A DNA stretch of 64,000 bases from Paenibacillus sp. ACRRX (GTDB taxonomy: Bacteria > Bacillota > Bacilli > Paenibacillales > Paenibacillaceae): positions 1,116,001-1,180,000 of the forward strand of contig NZ_JAKRNK010000001.1 in the NCBI RefSeq assembly GCF_022346885.1. The letters are read 5' to 3'. Under the pieces are notes generated by a model. That model was not told where the DNA came from, made no database searches, and saw only the letters and a list, made by a program, of their open reading frames with translations. Both the position numbers and the translations under genes were made by a program. This document shows positions 25,361-34,224 of the stretch, one piece after another (position 1 is the first letter of the stretch; each line of letters begins with the position of its first letter).

Positions 25361-26680
25361 ATGTCCATCTCATACATGAGACAACTTATTCACGATTGGT
25401 TGGTGGCCCATCGTGATGAAGGCATATTGCTACTGCAGCGGCTGGTCCGCTGTCCTAGCAAAGCCGGTGCAGAAGCAGAGGCGCAGCAAATCATTGCAGA
25501 CCATTTGCATAGCCTGCAACTGGAAGTCGACATGTGGGAACCCGATGGCTCTCAGTTGGCTGAACACGATTACTTTTATTCCCCACGAAAGGCGTTCAAA
25601 GGTAGCCCGAATATTGTCGCCAAAATAGTGGGAACCGGCAAAGGGCGTTCCATTCTGATGAACGGCCATATCGACGTAGTACCAGAAGGCAACCAAGGGG
25701 ATTGGAGACACGATCCCTATGGCGGCATCATTGAAGAGGGTAAGCTGTATGGTCGCGGATCTTCAGATATGAAGGGGGGAACGGTTTCCTTACTGCTAGC
25801 CATACAGGCCATCAGGCAGCTTGGTATTCGGCTTGTGGGAGACGTTATTTTTCAAAGTGTGATTGAGGAAGAGAGCGGAGGAGCGGGGACACTCGCAGCA
25901 ATATTAAGAGGGTACAAGGCGGATGCTGCTTTAATACCGGAACCAACCAATTTACGTATTTTTACAAAGCAGCAGGGTTCGATGTGGTTCCGGATTACAG
26001 TGACGGGAAGAGCGGCACATGGTGGCACAAGATATGAAGGCGTTAGCGCGATTGAGAAAAGCATGTTCATTATTCAAGAGCTTCAAGCGCTGGAACGCCA
26101 CAGAAATACCAGAATTACAGATCCGCTGTACGCGGGCAACCCGATTCCCGTTCCGATCAATGTTGGGATCATTCAGGGAGGGAATTGGCCTTCCTCTGTA
26201 CCGGATACGGTTGTGCTGGAAGGGAGAATGGGGGTTGCACCAAATGAGACCTTGGATCACGCTAAACAAGAAATGGCCGAGTGGATTAGAAAATTGGTAA
26301 AGCAGGATGTATGGTTGCTAGAACACCCTCCTGAAGTGGAGTGGTTTGGTGCACGCTGGATACCAGGAGATGTCGCTCCAGATCACGAGCTTGCACTTGT
26401 TCTAAGGGATCAATTTTGTGCGACGGTTGGGCATGAGCCAGGGGTGGAAGCTTCTCCGTGGGGAACGGATGGTGGGCTACTGACTAATCTGGCCGATACA
26501 CCCTGTATTGTGTTTGGTCCCGGTGTTACCGAGGTAGCACATTATCCAAATGAATATATCGTGCTGGATGACGTATTTACGGCGGCTGAAGTGGTCGCTA
26601 TGACGTTGATCGAATGGTGTGGAATGGAGGTAATTCAGGATGAAACCGACACGCACGACACATATCAGCCTCAAGACTGA
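25361..26680 (+). CDS. yodQ: M20 metallopeptidase-family deacylase YodQ, 439 aa
   Basis: ArgE/DapE-type zinc hydrolase. The start ATG 25361 (MSISYMRQL) has GGGAGGGAG about ten bases upstream; the frame to 25334 includes that site as codons, so it is less likely. Metal ligands are visible: His103 (NGHIDVVP), Asp136 (GRGSSDMKGG) and Glu170/171 (VIEEESGGAG). A dimerisation insert with GRAAHGGTRYEGVSA follows, then the C-terminal HYPNEY region. In this pathway it is well placed to remove the acetyl group from 4-acetamidobutyrate, giving 4-aminobutyrate for the next gene. This is an inference from order and family. Confidence 0.88.
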   Translation: MSISYMRQLIHDWLVAHRDEGILLLQRLVRCPSKAGAEAEAQQIIADHLHSLQLEVDMWEPDGSQLAEHDYFYSPRKAFKGSPNIVAKIVGTGKGRSILMNGHIDVVPEGNQGDWRHDPYGGIIEEGKLYGRGSSDMKGGTVSLLLAIQAIRQLGIRLVGDVIFQSVIEEESGGAGTLAAILRGYKADAALIPEPTNLRIFTKQQGSMWFRITVTGRAAHGGTRYEGVSAIEKSMFIIQELQALERHRNTRITDPLYAGNPIPVPINVGIIQGGNWPSSVPDTVVLEGRMGVAPNETLDHAKQEMAEWIRKLVKQDVWLLEHPPEVEWFGARWIPGDVAPDHELALVLRDQFCATVGHEPGVEASPWGTDGGLLTNLADTPCIVFGPGVTEVAHYPNEYIVLDDVFTAAEVVAMTLIEWCGMEVIQDETDTHDTYQPQD

Positions 26681-28004
26681 AATCCCGGGACCAATTGCAC
26701 AGGAGCTTATGCTCCGACGCAAGGAGCATGTTCCTCAAGGACCTTTTAACACGGTTCCAACCTTTGCTGCTTCTGGAAAAGGGGCACTGCTAACAGATGT
26801 CGATGGCAATACATTTATTGATCTGGCAGGTGCAATCGGAACGTTGAATGCAGGACATTGTCCGCCGCAAGTTGTTGCAGCGCTCAAGGATCAACTGGAT
26901 AAATATATACATCCTTGTTTCCATGTCACGATGTATGAGCCTTATATTGCATTAGCGGAGGCCTTAAATCGAATCACACCAGGTGACCATCTTAAGAAAA
27001 CTTTCTTTTTGACTAGTGGAGCTGAGGCTGTTGAGAACGCAGTCAAGATTGCACGCAGATATACGGGGCGCCGCGGAATTGTCTCTTTTGAAAGAGGATT
27101 TCATGGCAGAACCTATATGGCGATGTCTTTGACAAGCAAGGTAAAACCGTATAAAAACGGATTTGGCCCGTTTGTTCCTGATGTGTATAAGCTGCCTTAT
27201 CCATATTATTACCGGGCACCCGAAGGCATGACAGCTGATGAGTGGGATGATGCGCTGCTAGCAAAGTATGAAGACTTTTTTCTGGCTGAGGTACCAGGTG
27301 AAGATGTTGCCGCCATCATTATGGAACCTGTGCAGGGGGAGGGAGGATTTATAATTCCTTCAGTCCGGTTTGTGCAAGGCGTGAAGGCGATCTGTGAGCG
27401 CTATGGGATACTATTCATTGCCGATGAAGTTCAGACAGGGTTTGGTCGAACAGGCAAACGGTTTGGCATTGAGCATTACGGTGTTGTTCCAGATCTAATG
27501 ACGATGTCCAAATCGATTGCTGCCGGGCTCCCGCTTAGTGCTGTGACAGGAAAAGCAGAGATTATGGACGCACCCGGCATAGGGGAAATTGGAGGCACTT
27601 ACGGGGGCAGTCCGCTGGGATGTGTAGCGGCGCTAAAAGTAATTGAATTGATGGAGACGGAGGATTGGTGTACACAGGCAGTCTGTATCGGCAACTTGTT
27701 TCAAGATCGTTTTAGCAAGCTGCAGCAGGAGCTGCCACTTATTGGCGACGTAAGGTCTCTCGGCGCTATGAGTGCGTTTGAGATCGTATCCGATCCCCAT
27801 ACAAAATTGCCTGATAAAGCCTTAACCCAGCGCATCATTCAGCTGGCGCATCAACGGGGTGTCTTGATTATGAGTGCCGGTCTATATGGGAACGTAATCC
27901 GATTACTAAGCCCACTTGTTATAACCCTTGAACAGATGGAAGAAGCGCTTGACGTTGTTGAATCGGCCGCCCGAACGTGCATCTTGACACATAATGGCGC
28001 ATAA
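26640..28004 (+). CDS. gabT: 4-aminobutyrate aminotransferase GabT-type, 454 aa
   Basis: Class III aminotransferase. It overlaps the end of yodQ by 41 bases, with GGAGGTAATTCAGG before ATG 26640. Motifs: FLTSGAEAVENAVKIARR (phosphate site), FHGRTYMAMSLTSK, FIADEVQTGFGRTG and the PLP lysine Lys291 (MSKSIAAGLPLSA). These follow GabT closely. It would convert 4-aminobutyrate and 2-oxoglutarate to succinate semialdehyde and glutamate. The Bacillus subtilis yod operon lacks this gene (recalled), so its inclusion here extends the lysine route to central metabolism. Confidence 0.9.
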   Translation: MKPTRTTHISLKTEIPGPIAQELMLRRKEHVPQGPFNTVPTFAASGKGALLTDVDGNTFIDLAGAIGTLNAGHCPPQVVAALKDQLDKYIHPCFHVTMYEPYIALAEALNRITPGDHLKKTFFLTSGAEAVENAVKIARRYTGRRGIVSFERGFHGRTYMAMSLTSKVKPYKNGFGPFVPDVYKLPYPYYYRAPEGMTADEWDDALLAKYEDFFLAEVPGEDVAAIIMEPVQGEGGFIIPSVRFVQGVKAICERYGILFIADEVQTGFGRTGKRFGIEHYGVVPDLMTMSKSIAAGLPLSAVTGKAEIMDAPGIGEIGGTYGGSPLGCVAALKVIELMETEDWCTQAVCIGNLFQDRFSKLQQELPLIGDVRSLGAMSAFEIVSDPHTKLPDKALTQRIIQLAHQRGVLIMSAGLYGNVIRLLSPLVITLEQMEEALDVVESAARTCILTHNGA

Positions 28005-28024
28005 TGGAGGAAGGAGGGATCGAG

Positions 28025-29446
28025 ATGAGAAAGCATTTATATATAAAGGGAAGCTGGGTAGAGGCTGCGGAATATCGCCCCTTATATTCTCCTTACAATG
28101 GTATGAATATCGCTGAAGTTGCTTATGCGAACGAAGCAGAAGTGGAGCAAGCGATAGCTGCGGCAGAGCTTGCTTCACCATTAATGGCACGTATGCCTGC
28201 GCATGAACGCGCTTCTATATTAGGGAAGGTTGCCGCATTAATAAGCGAACGGGCAGACGAATGTGCCCATCTTATCGCGCTGGAAGCAGCTAAGCCGCTT
28301 AAGGCGGCACGTGCGGAAGTAGATCGCACGGCGATGACCTATCAATTAGCGGCGGAGGAAGCACGGCGGATTCACGGGGAAACGATTCCTCTGGACGCTG
28401 CACCAGGAGGAGAGGGGCGCATCGCGTATACGATACGGCAGCCGCTAGGCATCGTTGCTGCTATCACGCCGTTTAACTTCCCGATGAATCTGGTTGCACA
28501 CAAAGTAGGACCTGCGCTTGCCGCAGGTAATACGGTTGTATTGAAACCGGCTGGGCAGACACCACTGAGTTCTTTGCTGCTGGCCGAGCTGTTTGAGGAA
28601 GCTGGCCTGCCTGCCGGAGCGTTAAATGTGGTCACGGGAAGCGGAAGTATTATTGGCGATATACTTGTTCAGGATGCAAGAGTCAAAGCGGTGTCATTCA
28701 CGGGCAGCCCTGAAGTTGGAATTGGAATTCGTCGTAAAGCAGGCTTAAAGAAAGTTACGCTTGAGCTCGGCTCTAATTCGGCCTTGATCGTGGATCAGGG
28801 GGTCCAGCTAGATAAAATGATCAGCAGGGCGGTGACTGGCGCATTCTCCAACTCGGGTCAAGTATGTATCTCTCTGCAGCGAATATATGTGCATGAGCTG
28901 TTGTTCAATGAGTTTGTGGAGAAGTTTGTAGCATGTACAGAGGCGCTGCATGTTGGTGATCCTCTGGACCCGTACACGGATGTATCAGCCTTAATTGCTC
29001 GAAAAGATGTTGAACGGTCACTTGAATGGATTGCGGAGGCGAAGCGGCTGGGTGCGGAAGTGGCAACGGGTGGCGTGAGTCAAGACAACGTGGTTCACCC
29101 AACCGTGTTGTTAAATGTAGACGCCAGTGCGCAGATTTCGTGCAGTGAAGCTTTTGCGCCTATTGTCCTCATTAATCGTGTATCTTCGATGGAAGCGGCG
29201 ATACAGGCAGTAAATGATTCTCGTTACGGTTTACAGGCGGGCATTTATACCAATGACATCGGCACAGCTTTAGCCGCAGCCGAACGACTAGAGGTTGGAG
29301 GCGTAATGATTAACGATATTCCGACGTTCCGTGTGGATCATATGCCCTATGGCGGGGTGAAGGATAGTGGAATCGGACGCGAAGGCGTGAAGTATGCAAC
29401 GGAAGAATTTACGGAATTAAAGCTCATCTGTTTTAAAAAGGAATAA
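28025..29446 (+). CDS. Aldehyde dehydrogenase, probably succinate-semialdehyde dehydrogenase, 473 aa
   Basis: NAD(P)-dependent aldehyde dehydrogenase. The ATG at 28025 (MRKHLYIKG) has GGAAGGAGGG upstream; the ATG at 28004 overlaps the gabT stop but has no site. Catalytic Cys281 (NSGQVCIS), Glu247 (TLELGSN), the cofactor loop VSFTGSPEVGIGI and the ITPFNFPMN oxyanion region are intact. Last gene of the sigma-54 operon and directly after gabT, it would oxidise succinate semialdehyde to succinate. Sequence alone does not prove that substrate; related enzymes oxidise lactaldehyde or phosphonoacetaldehyde. Confidence 0.88.
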   Translation: MRKHLYIKGSWVEAAEYRPLYSPYNGMNIAEVAYANEAEVEQAIAAAELASPLMARMPAHERASILGKVAALISERADECAHLIALEAAKPLKAARAEVDRTAMTYQLAAEEARRIHGETIPLDAAPGGEGRIAYTIRQPLGIVAAITPFNFPMNLVAHKVGPALAAGNTVVLKPAGQTPLSSLLLAELFEEAGLPAGALNVVTGSGSIIGDILVQDARVKAVSFTGSPEVGIGIRRKAGLKKVTLELGSNSALIVDQGVQLDKMISRAVTGAFSNSGQVCISLQRIYVHELLFNEFVEKFVACTEALHVGDPLDPYTDVSALIARKDVERSLEWIAEAKRLGAEVATGGVSQDNVVHPTVLLNVDASAQISCSEAFAPIVLINRVSSMEAAIQAVNDSRYGLQAGIYTNDIGTALAAAERLEVGGVMINDIPTFRVDHMPYGGVKDSGIGREGVKYATEEFTELKLICFKKE

Positions 29447-29472
29447 GTGCGCACGTTTGTCCATGAGCAAAG

Positions 29473-29522
29473 AAGAGCACGCCAACGTCGGTCCAAGACC
29501 CGCGTTGGCGTGCTCTTTTTAT
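29473..29522 (+). terminator. Operon terminator
   Basis: Arms AGAGCACGCCAACG and CGTTGGCGTGCTCT pair perfectly and are followed by TTTTTATTT. Strong end of the yodT-ALDH transcript. Confidence 0.9.
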
Positions 29523-29564
29523 TTAAGCAGGGGCGTCTTGTCTGGTGACCATTAAACTTAAACA

Positions 29565-29598
29565 CAGCCTTGGTGCGGCAATAACCGCATCAAGGCTG
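29565..29598 (-). terminator. Probable terminator of kamA
   Basis: Arms CAGCCTTGGTGCGG and CCGCATCAAGGCTG pair with one G-T. The minus-strand product is followed by TGTTTAAGTTT, a weak T tail. It lies 135 bases past the kamA stop. Confidence 0.5.
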
Positions 29599-29733
29599 CT
29601 GCTTACTGTTGGTCAGCTGTCTGTACAGGCAGCAAGTATCTTAATGGGTTAATGGCCCTCATCATTCTCTGTCAGTACTTCGTTGGCTTCCTCACTACAG
29701 AAGCGAGAGTTATTCATTACAGACGTGGCATTG

Positions 29734-31242
29734 TTAATCGTTAACCTTTGGGGACGTATCCTCAGTATTGCTACTCTCGGAAGCATTTACATTCTTCTCG
29801 TCTTCTTTCTTATCAGCCTCGGCAGAGCGATACTTTGCATCTTTGCTATCAATAAGTTTTTGCTTCATCTCGTCGCGCTTTTGACGTTTGTCTTTTAACG
29901 ACATATGCTCTGGAGACTCCTGATAGGTCTGGCGTCGCCCGATGCGGCGCAAATTTTCTGGCACCAGATTAAATTTCTCATCTTTCATTAAAGCAATAAT
30001 GCCCGTGCTTTCAGGGGCTTTACCAAGTTCGTATATTTCGTTAAAATACTCATCTGCTCGTCCTGGCACGTACGCTTTGGGCTCAGGATACCCCACGATA
30101 ACGCCTTCATAATTTCGCAGAATGACTTTATCTTGGCTTTGCGACAGCAAATAATTTGGCTGCAGTGCAATCTTGCCGCCGCCCCCAGGAGCGTCCACGA
30201 CAAAGGTAGGCACAGCATAGCCACTCGTGTGTCCGCGGAGTGCTTCAATAATTTCCAACCCTTTAGAGACAGGGGCACGAAAATGCCCAATGCCTTCCGA
30301 CAAATCGCATTGATAAATATAATAGGGCCGAACACGTATCTTTACTAGATCGTGCATCAGCTTCTTCATAATTTGGGTGCTGTCGTTGATACCTGCCAAA
30401 ATAACAGCTTGGTTGCCAAGTGGTACACCGGCGTTAGCCAGCATCTCACAGGCAAGCTTCGCTTCAGCAGTAATCTCTAAGGGATGGTTAAAGTGGGTAT
30501 TTAACCATACGGGATGATACTTCTTTAGAATGCTGCATAAATTTTCGGTAATTCGCTGCGGGAAAACCACGGGAGCCCTTGTTCCGATACGGATAATTTC
30601 AACGTGCGGGATCTCACGTAAATTTTTTAAAATATACTCTAAGATTTGATCATTTATAAGCAGTCCATCTCCACCGGAAAGCAGTACATCCCGTACTTCT
30701 GGAGTATTTCTAATGTACGCAATTGCGTCGTCCATTTGCTTCTTAGGAACGCCCATGCCCACTTGACCGGAGAAACGACGGCGCGTACAGTAACGGCAGT
30801 ACATAGAGCATTGATTCGTAACGAGGAACAGCACGCGATCTGGGTAACGGTGAGTCAGACCTGGAGTAGGGGAGTCCTCGTCTTCGTACAGCGGGTCTTC
30901 CAAGTCATATCTTGTTTTCATAATTTCAGCCGAAATAGGTACCGATTGCAGCCGGATCGGGCAGCGCGGATCGTCTGGATGCATGAGCGCTGCGTAGTAA
31001 GGAGTAATATTTAACGGAATGGTGCGGGTAGAGATACGAACGCCTTCCTCTTCATCAGGTGTCAGATTGACAACCTGCTTCAGGTCTTCGAGTGTACGTA
31101 TCGTATTGGTTAACTGCCATAACCAGTCATTCCATTTTTCATCGGGTACATCTTTCCATAACTCGATTTGTTTCCAGTGACGTTTGCTGCTGAGAGGAAT
31201 TGCATGTGTTCCATCTGATGTGAGATCGTTCTGAAGTTCCAT
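29734..31242 (-). CDS. kamA: L-lysine 2,3-aminomutase KamA, 502 aa
   Basis: Radical SAM enzyme that moves the alpha-amino group of lysine to C3, giving beta-lysine; needs SAM, a 4Fe-4S cluster and PLP. The cluster cysteines are Cys145, Cys149 and Cys152 (QCSMYCRYC). The PLP lysine is about Lys357 in APGGGGKIAL. TRRRFSGQVG and HFNHPLEIT are also typical. GGAGGTG precedes ATG 31242. A charged tail (about 435-502, rich in Lys, Asp, Glu and Ser) extends beyond the catalytic core and is probably disordered. It has its own sigma-54 promoter, and its activator gene lies directly upstream. It starts the pathway completed by ablB and the yodT operon. Confidence 0.96.
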   Translation of the reverse strand: MELQNDLTSDGTHAIPLSSKRHWKQIELWKDVPDEKWNDWLWQLTNTIRTLEDLKQVVNLTPDEEEGVRISTRTIPLNITPYYAALMHPDDPRCPIRLQSVPISAEIMKTRYDLEDPLYEDEDSPTPGLTHRYPDRVLFLVTNQCSMYCRYCTRRRFSGQVGMGVPKKQMDDAIAYIRNTPEVRDVLLSGGDGLLINDQILEYILKNLREIPHVEIIRIGTRAPVVFPQRITENLCSILKKYHPVWLNTHFNHPLEITAEAKLACEMLANAGVPLGNQAVILAGINDSTQIMKKLMHDLVKIRVRPYYIYQCDLSEGIGHFRAPVSKGLEIIEALRGHTSGYAVPTFVVDAPGGGGKIALQPNYLLSQSQDKVILRNYEGVIVGYPEPKAYVPGRADEYFNEIYELGKAPESTGIIALMKDEKFNLVPENLRRIGRRQTYQESPEHMSLKDKRQKRDEMKQKLIDSKDAKYRSAEADKKEDEKNVNASESSNTEDTSPKVND

Positions 31243-31298
31243 TAGTCCGCACCTCCGATAATGATTGTTCTTGTCTATATTCCTGCTCTAAATAAGAA

Positions 31299-31314
31299 GC
31301 AAGAACGATGCCAA
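31299..31314 (-). promoter_or_regulatory. Sigma-54 promoter of kamA
   Basis: Minus-strand TTGGCATCGTTCTTGC, -24 GG and -12 GC ten bases apart, about 45 bases from predicted start of transcription to the kamA ATG. The first seven bases (TTGGCAT) are identical to those of the ablB and yodT promoters. Confidence 0.88.
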
Positions 31315-31372
31315 GTGGAGGGCAGACGTATATTCTGTATAACATTTGTAATAAAAGGTTATTATTCTTTGT

Positions 31373-32818
31373 CTACTCAGGCCTGCGGCTGATCCCATAA
31401 CGAGTCAGCTTATATTGCAGTGCTTGACGCTTAATGCCTAAGGCTTGTGCGGCCTGTGTAATATTATACTGATGGCTGTCCATGGCCGCTTGAATAGCTT
31501 CGCGCTCATACTTTTCCAGCATTTCAGGCAAATTAGTGCTGCGTGCTGGCATTTCCATAGCCAGTGTCAAAAGTGGAGTGTGTTGTTCACTATGCTCGGC
31601 AGCAGAATAATTCAGATACGGAGGCAGGTGGGACACCTCGATCCGCTCATCGTGCAGTTCCATCATATTGAAGGCGGATTCGATGACATGCTTCAGCTCG
31701 CGAATATTGCCAGGCCATGAATAAGTGATCAGTCGTTTCAGGGCGGTAGTACTAATGGCAGATACTTTTAATCCGAACAGGGGATTAAAAGCTTCGATAT
31801 AATGCTGAACAAGTAGATGGATATCTTCCTGTCTCTGGCTTAATGAAGGGAGGTGGACATTGATGACGTGCAATCGATAAAATAAATCGGAGCGTAATAT
31901 GCCCTTCTCCAGTGCTTCCTTTGGCTCCATATTCATAGCAGCGATAATACGAATATGGACTTGTTGTTCAGTCGTTCCCCCAATTCGTCGGACGATTCCA
32001 TCTTGCAAGACGCGCAGCAGCTTTGCCTGCAGATACAGATCAAGACTATTCAGTTCATCCAAAAATAACGTGCCGCCATTTGCCTGTTCAAACAAACCTG
32101 GCCTGTCAACAGCACCTGTAAAGGCTCCTCGCGAGGTGCCGAACATCAATCCCTCCATAAGTTCCCCTGGGACCGCAGCGCAATTTTGTGCAATAAAAGG
32201 TTTCTCTCGGCGAATGCCTGCATTGTGGATGCTTTGAGCAATCAGCTCTTTGCCTGTTCCTGTTGCACCGCATATAAAGACGGAAGAGTTAGTACGAGCT
32301 GCCTTTTTTGCAATAGAAAGCGCTTCTAAAAATAAGGGGCTCTGTCCGATAAGGTCACTAAAGTGATAACGAGCGGCCCCTGAGCGGCGATGATCGTGCT
32401 GCTGGGCTCTGTAGAGCTGGTGCCTCAGATCGAGAATCTGGTCATGAAGCTGAACAATGCTCGTAATATCTTTGGCAACTTCCAGCGCACCAACGATATG
32501 ATTATTTTCCACCAACGGAAATGTGCTGTTTACAGTTGTGATTCTTTTACCCGACATATTTACGTAAGTTTGAATATGCTCGGCAATCTCTTTACCGGTA
32601 CGAAGCACTTTGATTAATGTACTTGTCTCATGCGTCAGGGAGGGATACAGGTCGAACACACTTTTTCCAATGACTTGAGCACGGTGTAGACCATCGATCT
32701 CAGCCATCTTGGCGTTATAAAGGATGGTGATTCCATCTTGATCCAGAAGATGAACTCCAACGTCAATCCGATTAATGATCCACTCCAAATGTGTAGATCC
32801 CATGCTGCGTTCCAACAT
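31373..32818 (-). CDS. Sigma-54-dependent activator, KamR-like, 481 aa
   Basis: Bacterial enhancer-binding protein. Domains: PAS sensor (about 12-120, VGVHLLDQDGITILYN), AAA+ ATPase with Walker A GATGTGKE (184-191), the sigma-54 contact loop GAFTGA (231-236) and Walker B GGTLFLDE (248-255), then a C-terminal Fis-type helix-turn-helix (about 440-478, NITQAAQALGIKRQALQYKL). CAGGTGA precedes ATG 32818. It lies directly upstream of kamA, the same relation as KamR/RocR-type activators to their targets; I recall that the Bacillus thuringiensis kam locus is controlled by sigma-54 and KamR. The PAS domain probably senses lysine or a pathway product. Confidence 0.92.
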   Translation of the reverse strand: MLERSMGSTHLEWIINRIDVGVHLLDQDGITILYNAKMAEIDGLHRAQVIGKSVFDLYPSLTHETSTLIKVLRTGKEIAEHIQTYVNMSGKRITTVNSTFPLVENNHIVGALEVAKDITSIVQLHDQILDLRHQLYRAQQHDHRRSGAARYHFSDLIGQSPLFLEALSIAKKAARTNSSVFICGATGTGKELIAQSIHNAGIRREKPFIAQNCAAVPGELMEGLMFGTSRGAFTGAVDRPGLFEQANGGTLFLDELNSLDLYLQAKLLRVLQDGIVRRIGGTTEQQVHIRIIAAMNMEPKEALEKGILRSDLFYRLHVINVHLPSLSQRQEDIHLLVQHYIEAFNPLFGLKVSAISTTALKRLITYSWPGNIRELKHVIESAFNMMELHDERIEVSHLPPYLNYSAAEHSEQHTPLLTLAMEMPARSTNLPEMLEKYEREAIQAAMDSHQYNITQAAQALGIKRQALQYKLTRYGISRRPE

Positions 32819-32901
32819 CTATTCACCTGCCTGTACAAAATAGCGATCATTCTATGAATATGCTGAAGCAGCAGAGTTTACCCCTACCATTTGGCAGTAG
32901 A

Positions 32902-32940
32902 AAAAGAGTGACATCTCGATTACTCGAATGTATGTCACCC
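32902..32940 (-). terminator. Terminator of the LuxR-type gene
   Basis: On the minus strand GTGACAT pairs with ATGTCAC around an inner TCGAGTAATCGA, followed by TCTTTTTC. Confidence 0.65.
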
Positions 32941-32950
32941 TAATTGTTTA

Positions 32951-34054
32951 TTATTTTAAATGTGTTGTGTCCGGCGTATCGTACACGTGGAATCGGGAGA
33001 ACAAGCGCCATAACAATTCTCTGCGGCTGGTTACGCCTGTTTTGATAAAAATGGACTTGAGGTGATCCTGCACCGTATAAGCTGAAATATGGAGGGACAA
33101 AGCCAGCTCTTTAGTAGAGAGTCCCTTTACAACACGATCGAGAATCTGCTTTTCGCGCTCAGATAAGCCGTACGCTTCTGACAAGTAGGGCAGCATGTCG
33201 TTGGGAGAGGCGGCACCTATCCATACTGCGAGCTGGATTGTCCCTGCCGGACCGTTAAGGCGGCTGGCTTGAATCGTCACATAATGCCCATTAGGAACAC
33301 GCAAGCATACTTTTGCCAAAGAGGAAGATCCGGCACTCCCAGCTGAATCAGCTAAGGCACGCGTACACACGGCTTGAATCGGCCTCGGAATAACATGACT
33401 TGTAATGTGTTCCCATTGTCTTAGCAATTGCAACCAATACGCTGAAGCATCGTTGTACGAGATAATATCTAATTGATCGGACAGCACCATAATACCCGGT
33501 CCTTCCTCTATCCAGACGGTGTCCTCAGCCGGCAGCGAAAGATGAATAGCCCGTAACTGATAGGCAATAGCAGGGACAAGCTCAGCGACGAAATCCCGTT
33601 CACTTTCTGTGAACAAGGGAGATCCTTGCTTACGGAATAAGGTCAAGTAACCCCAGCAGGACTGATCATTAACTAAAGCAGCCCGCAGCTCGTCTTTAAA
33701 TCCAGCTGGCTGCAGGACGTGACGATAGCGTGCGCTGCGTTCCATTTGTCCATTCGTTGCCCCGCTTAAAGTAGCAACGGGTATATCCGACTCTACTAAT
33801 TGAGTATAGGTGTTAAAATCTGCTTGCACATATTCGTACTCAAACAGGCGGTGATGAATGGCTTCTACACCTTCTTCGGTCACTGCACCCGTAGATAGTA
33901 AGGTTTGTGGATCTACCGCGGTAAAACAGGCGGCATCAAAAGGGATGATCTCACGGAGTCGACTGATTAAGGCTGTTCTGAATTCATACGATGTTGCACC
34001 GTGACCTGCCAGTTTGTTTATGAGTTGTTTGAACGATTCTATCTTTGCATTCAT
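32951..34054 (-). CDS. LuxR-family regulator, 367 aa
   Basis: ATG 34054 has AGGAGC nine bases upstream. The N-terminal part (about 1-170) looks like a GAF-type sensor (IIPFDAACFTAVDPQTLL, GYLTLFRKQGSPLFTESE). A weak PAS-like region follows (about 180-285). The C-terminal LuxR helix-turn-helix (about 295-355) has the usual GLSEREKQILDRVVKGLSTKE and HISAYTVQDHLKSIF. The inducer is unknown. It is codirectional with the KamR-like gene and kamA but is separated from the former by a terminator, so a role in lysine use is possible but not shown. Confidence 0.85.
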   Translation of the reverse strand: MNAKIESFKQLINKLAGHGATSYEFRTALISRLREIIPFDAACFTAVDPQTLLSTGAVTEEGVEAIHHRLFEYEYVQADFNTYTQLVESDIPVATLSGATNGQMERSARYRHVLQPAGFKDELRAALVNDQSCWGYLTLFRKQGSPLFTESERDFVAELVPAIAYQLRAIHLSLPAEDTVWIEEGPGIMVLSDQLDIISYNDASAYWLQLLRQWEHITSHVIPRPIQAVCTRALADSAGSAGSSSLAKVCLRVPNGHYVTIQASRLNGPAGTIQLAVWIGAASPNDMLPYLSEAYGLSEREKQILDRVVKGLSTKELALSLHISAYTVQDHLKSIFIKTGVTSRRELLWRLFSRFHVYDTPDTTHLK

Positions 34055-34224
34055 GGTTGATTGCTCCTAACTTATCACTAACTTTAGTGTAATGGACTGA
34101 ATTAGGAAAGTCATCTCACTCCTTGATCGTATATGGGATGCGAGTGAAACAGGTTAAATCTGCTATACTGATATAAGCACTTGAAGTTGTAGACATCGCT
34201 ATAAATATGAGAGGGTGGTGCACG

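Noticed and set aside
29683..29898. 71-aa hydrophobic plus-strand frame that looks like a membrane protein
   Set aside because: It is the antisense of the acidic and lysine-rich KamA tail, which gives hydrophobic codons in reverse; no ribosome site.
31243..31298. Lysine riboswitch upstream of kamA
   Set aside because: The predicted 5' leader is only about 45 bases, far too short for a lysine riboswitch; the same holds for ablB and yodT.
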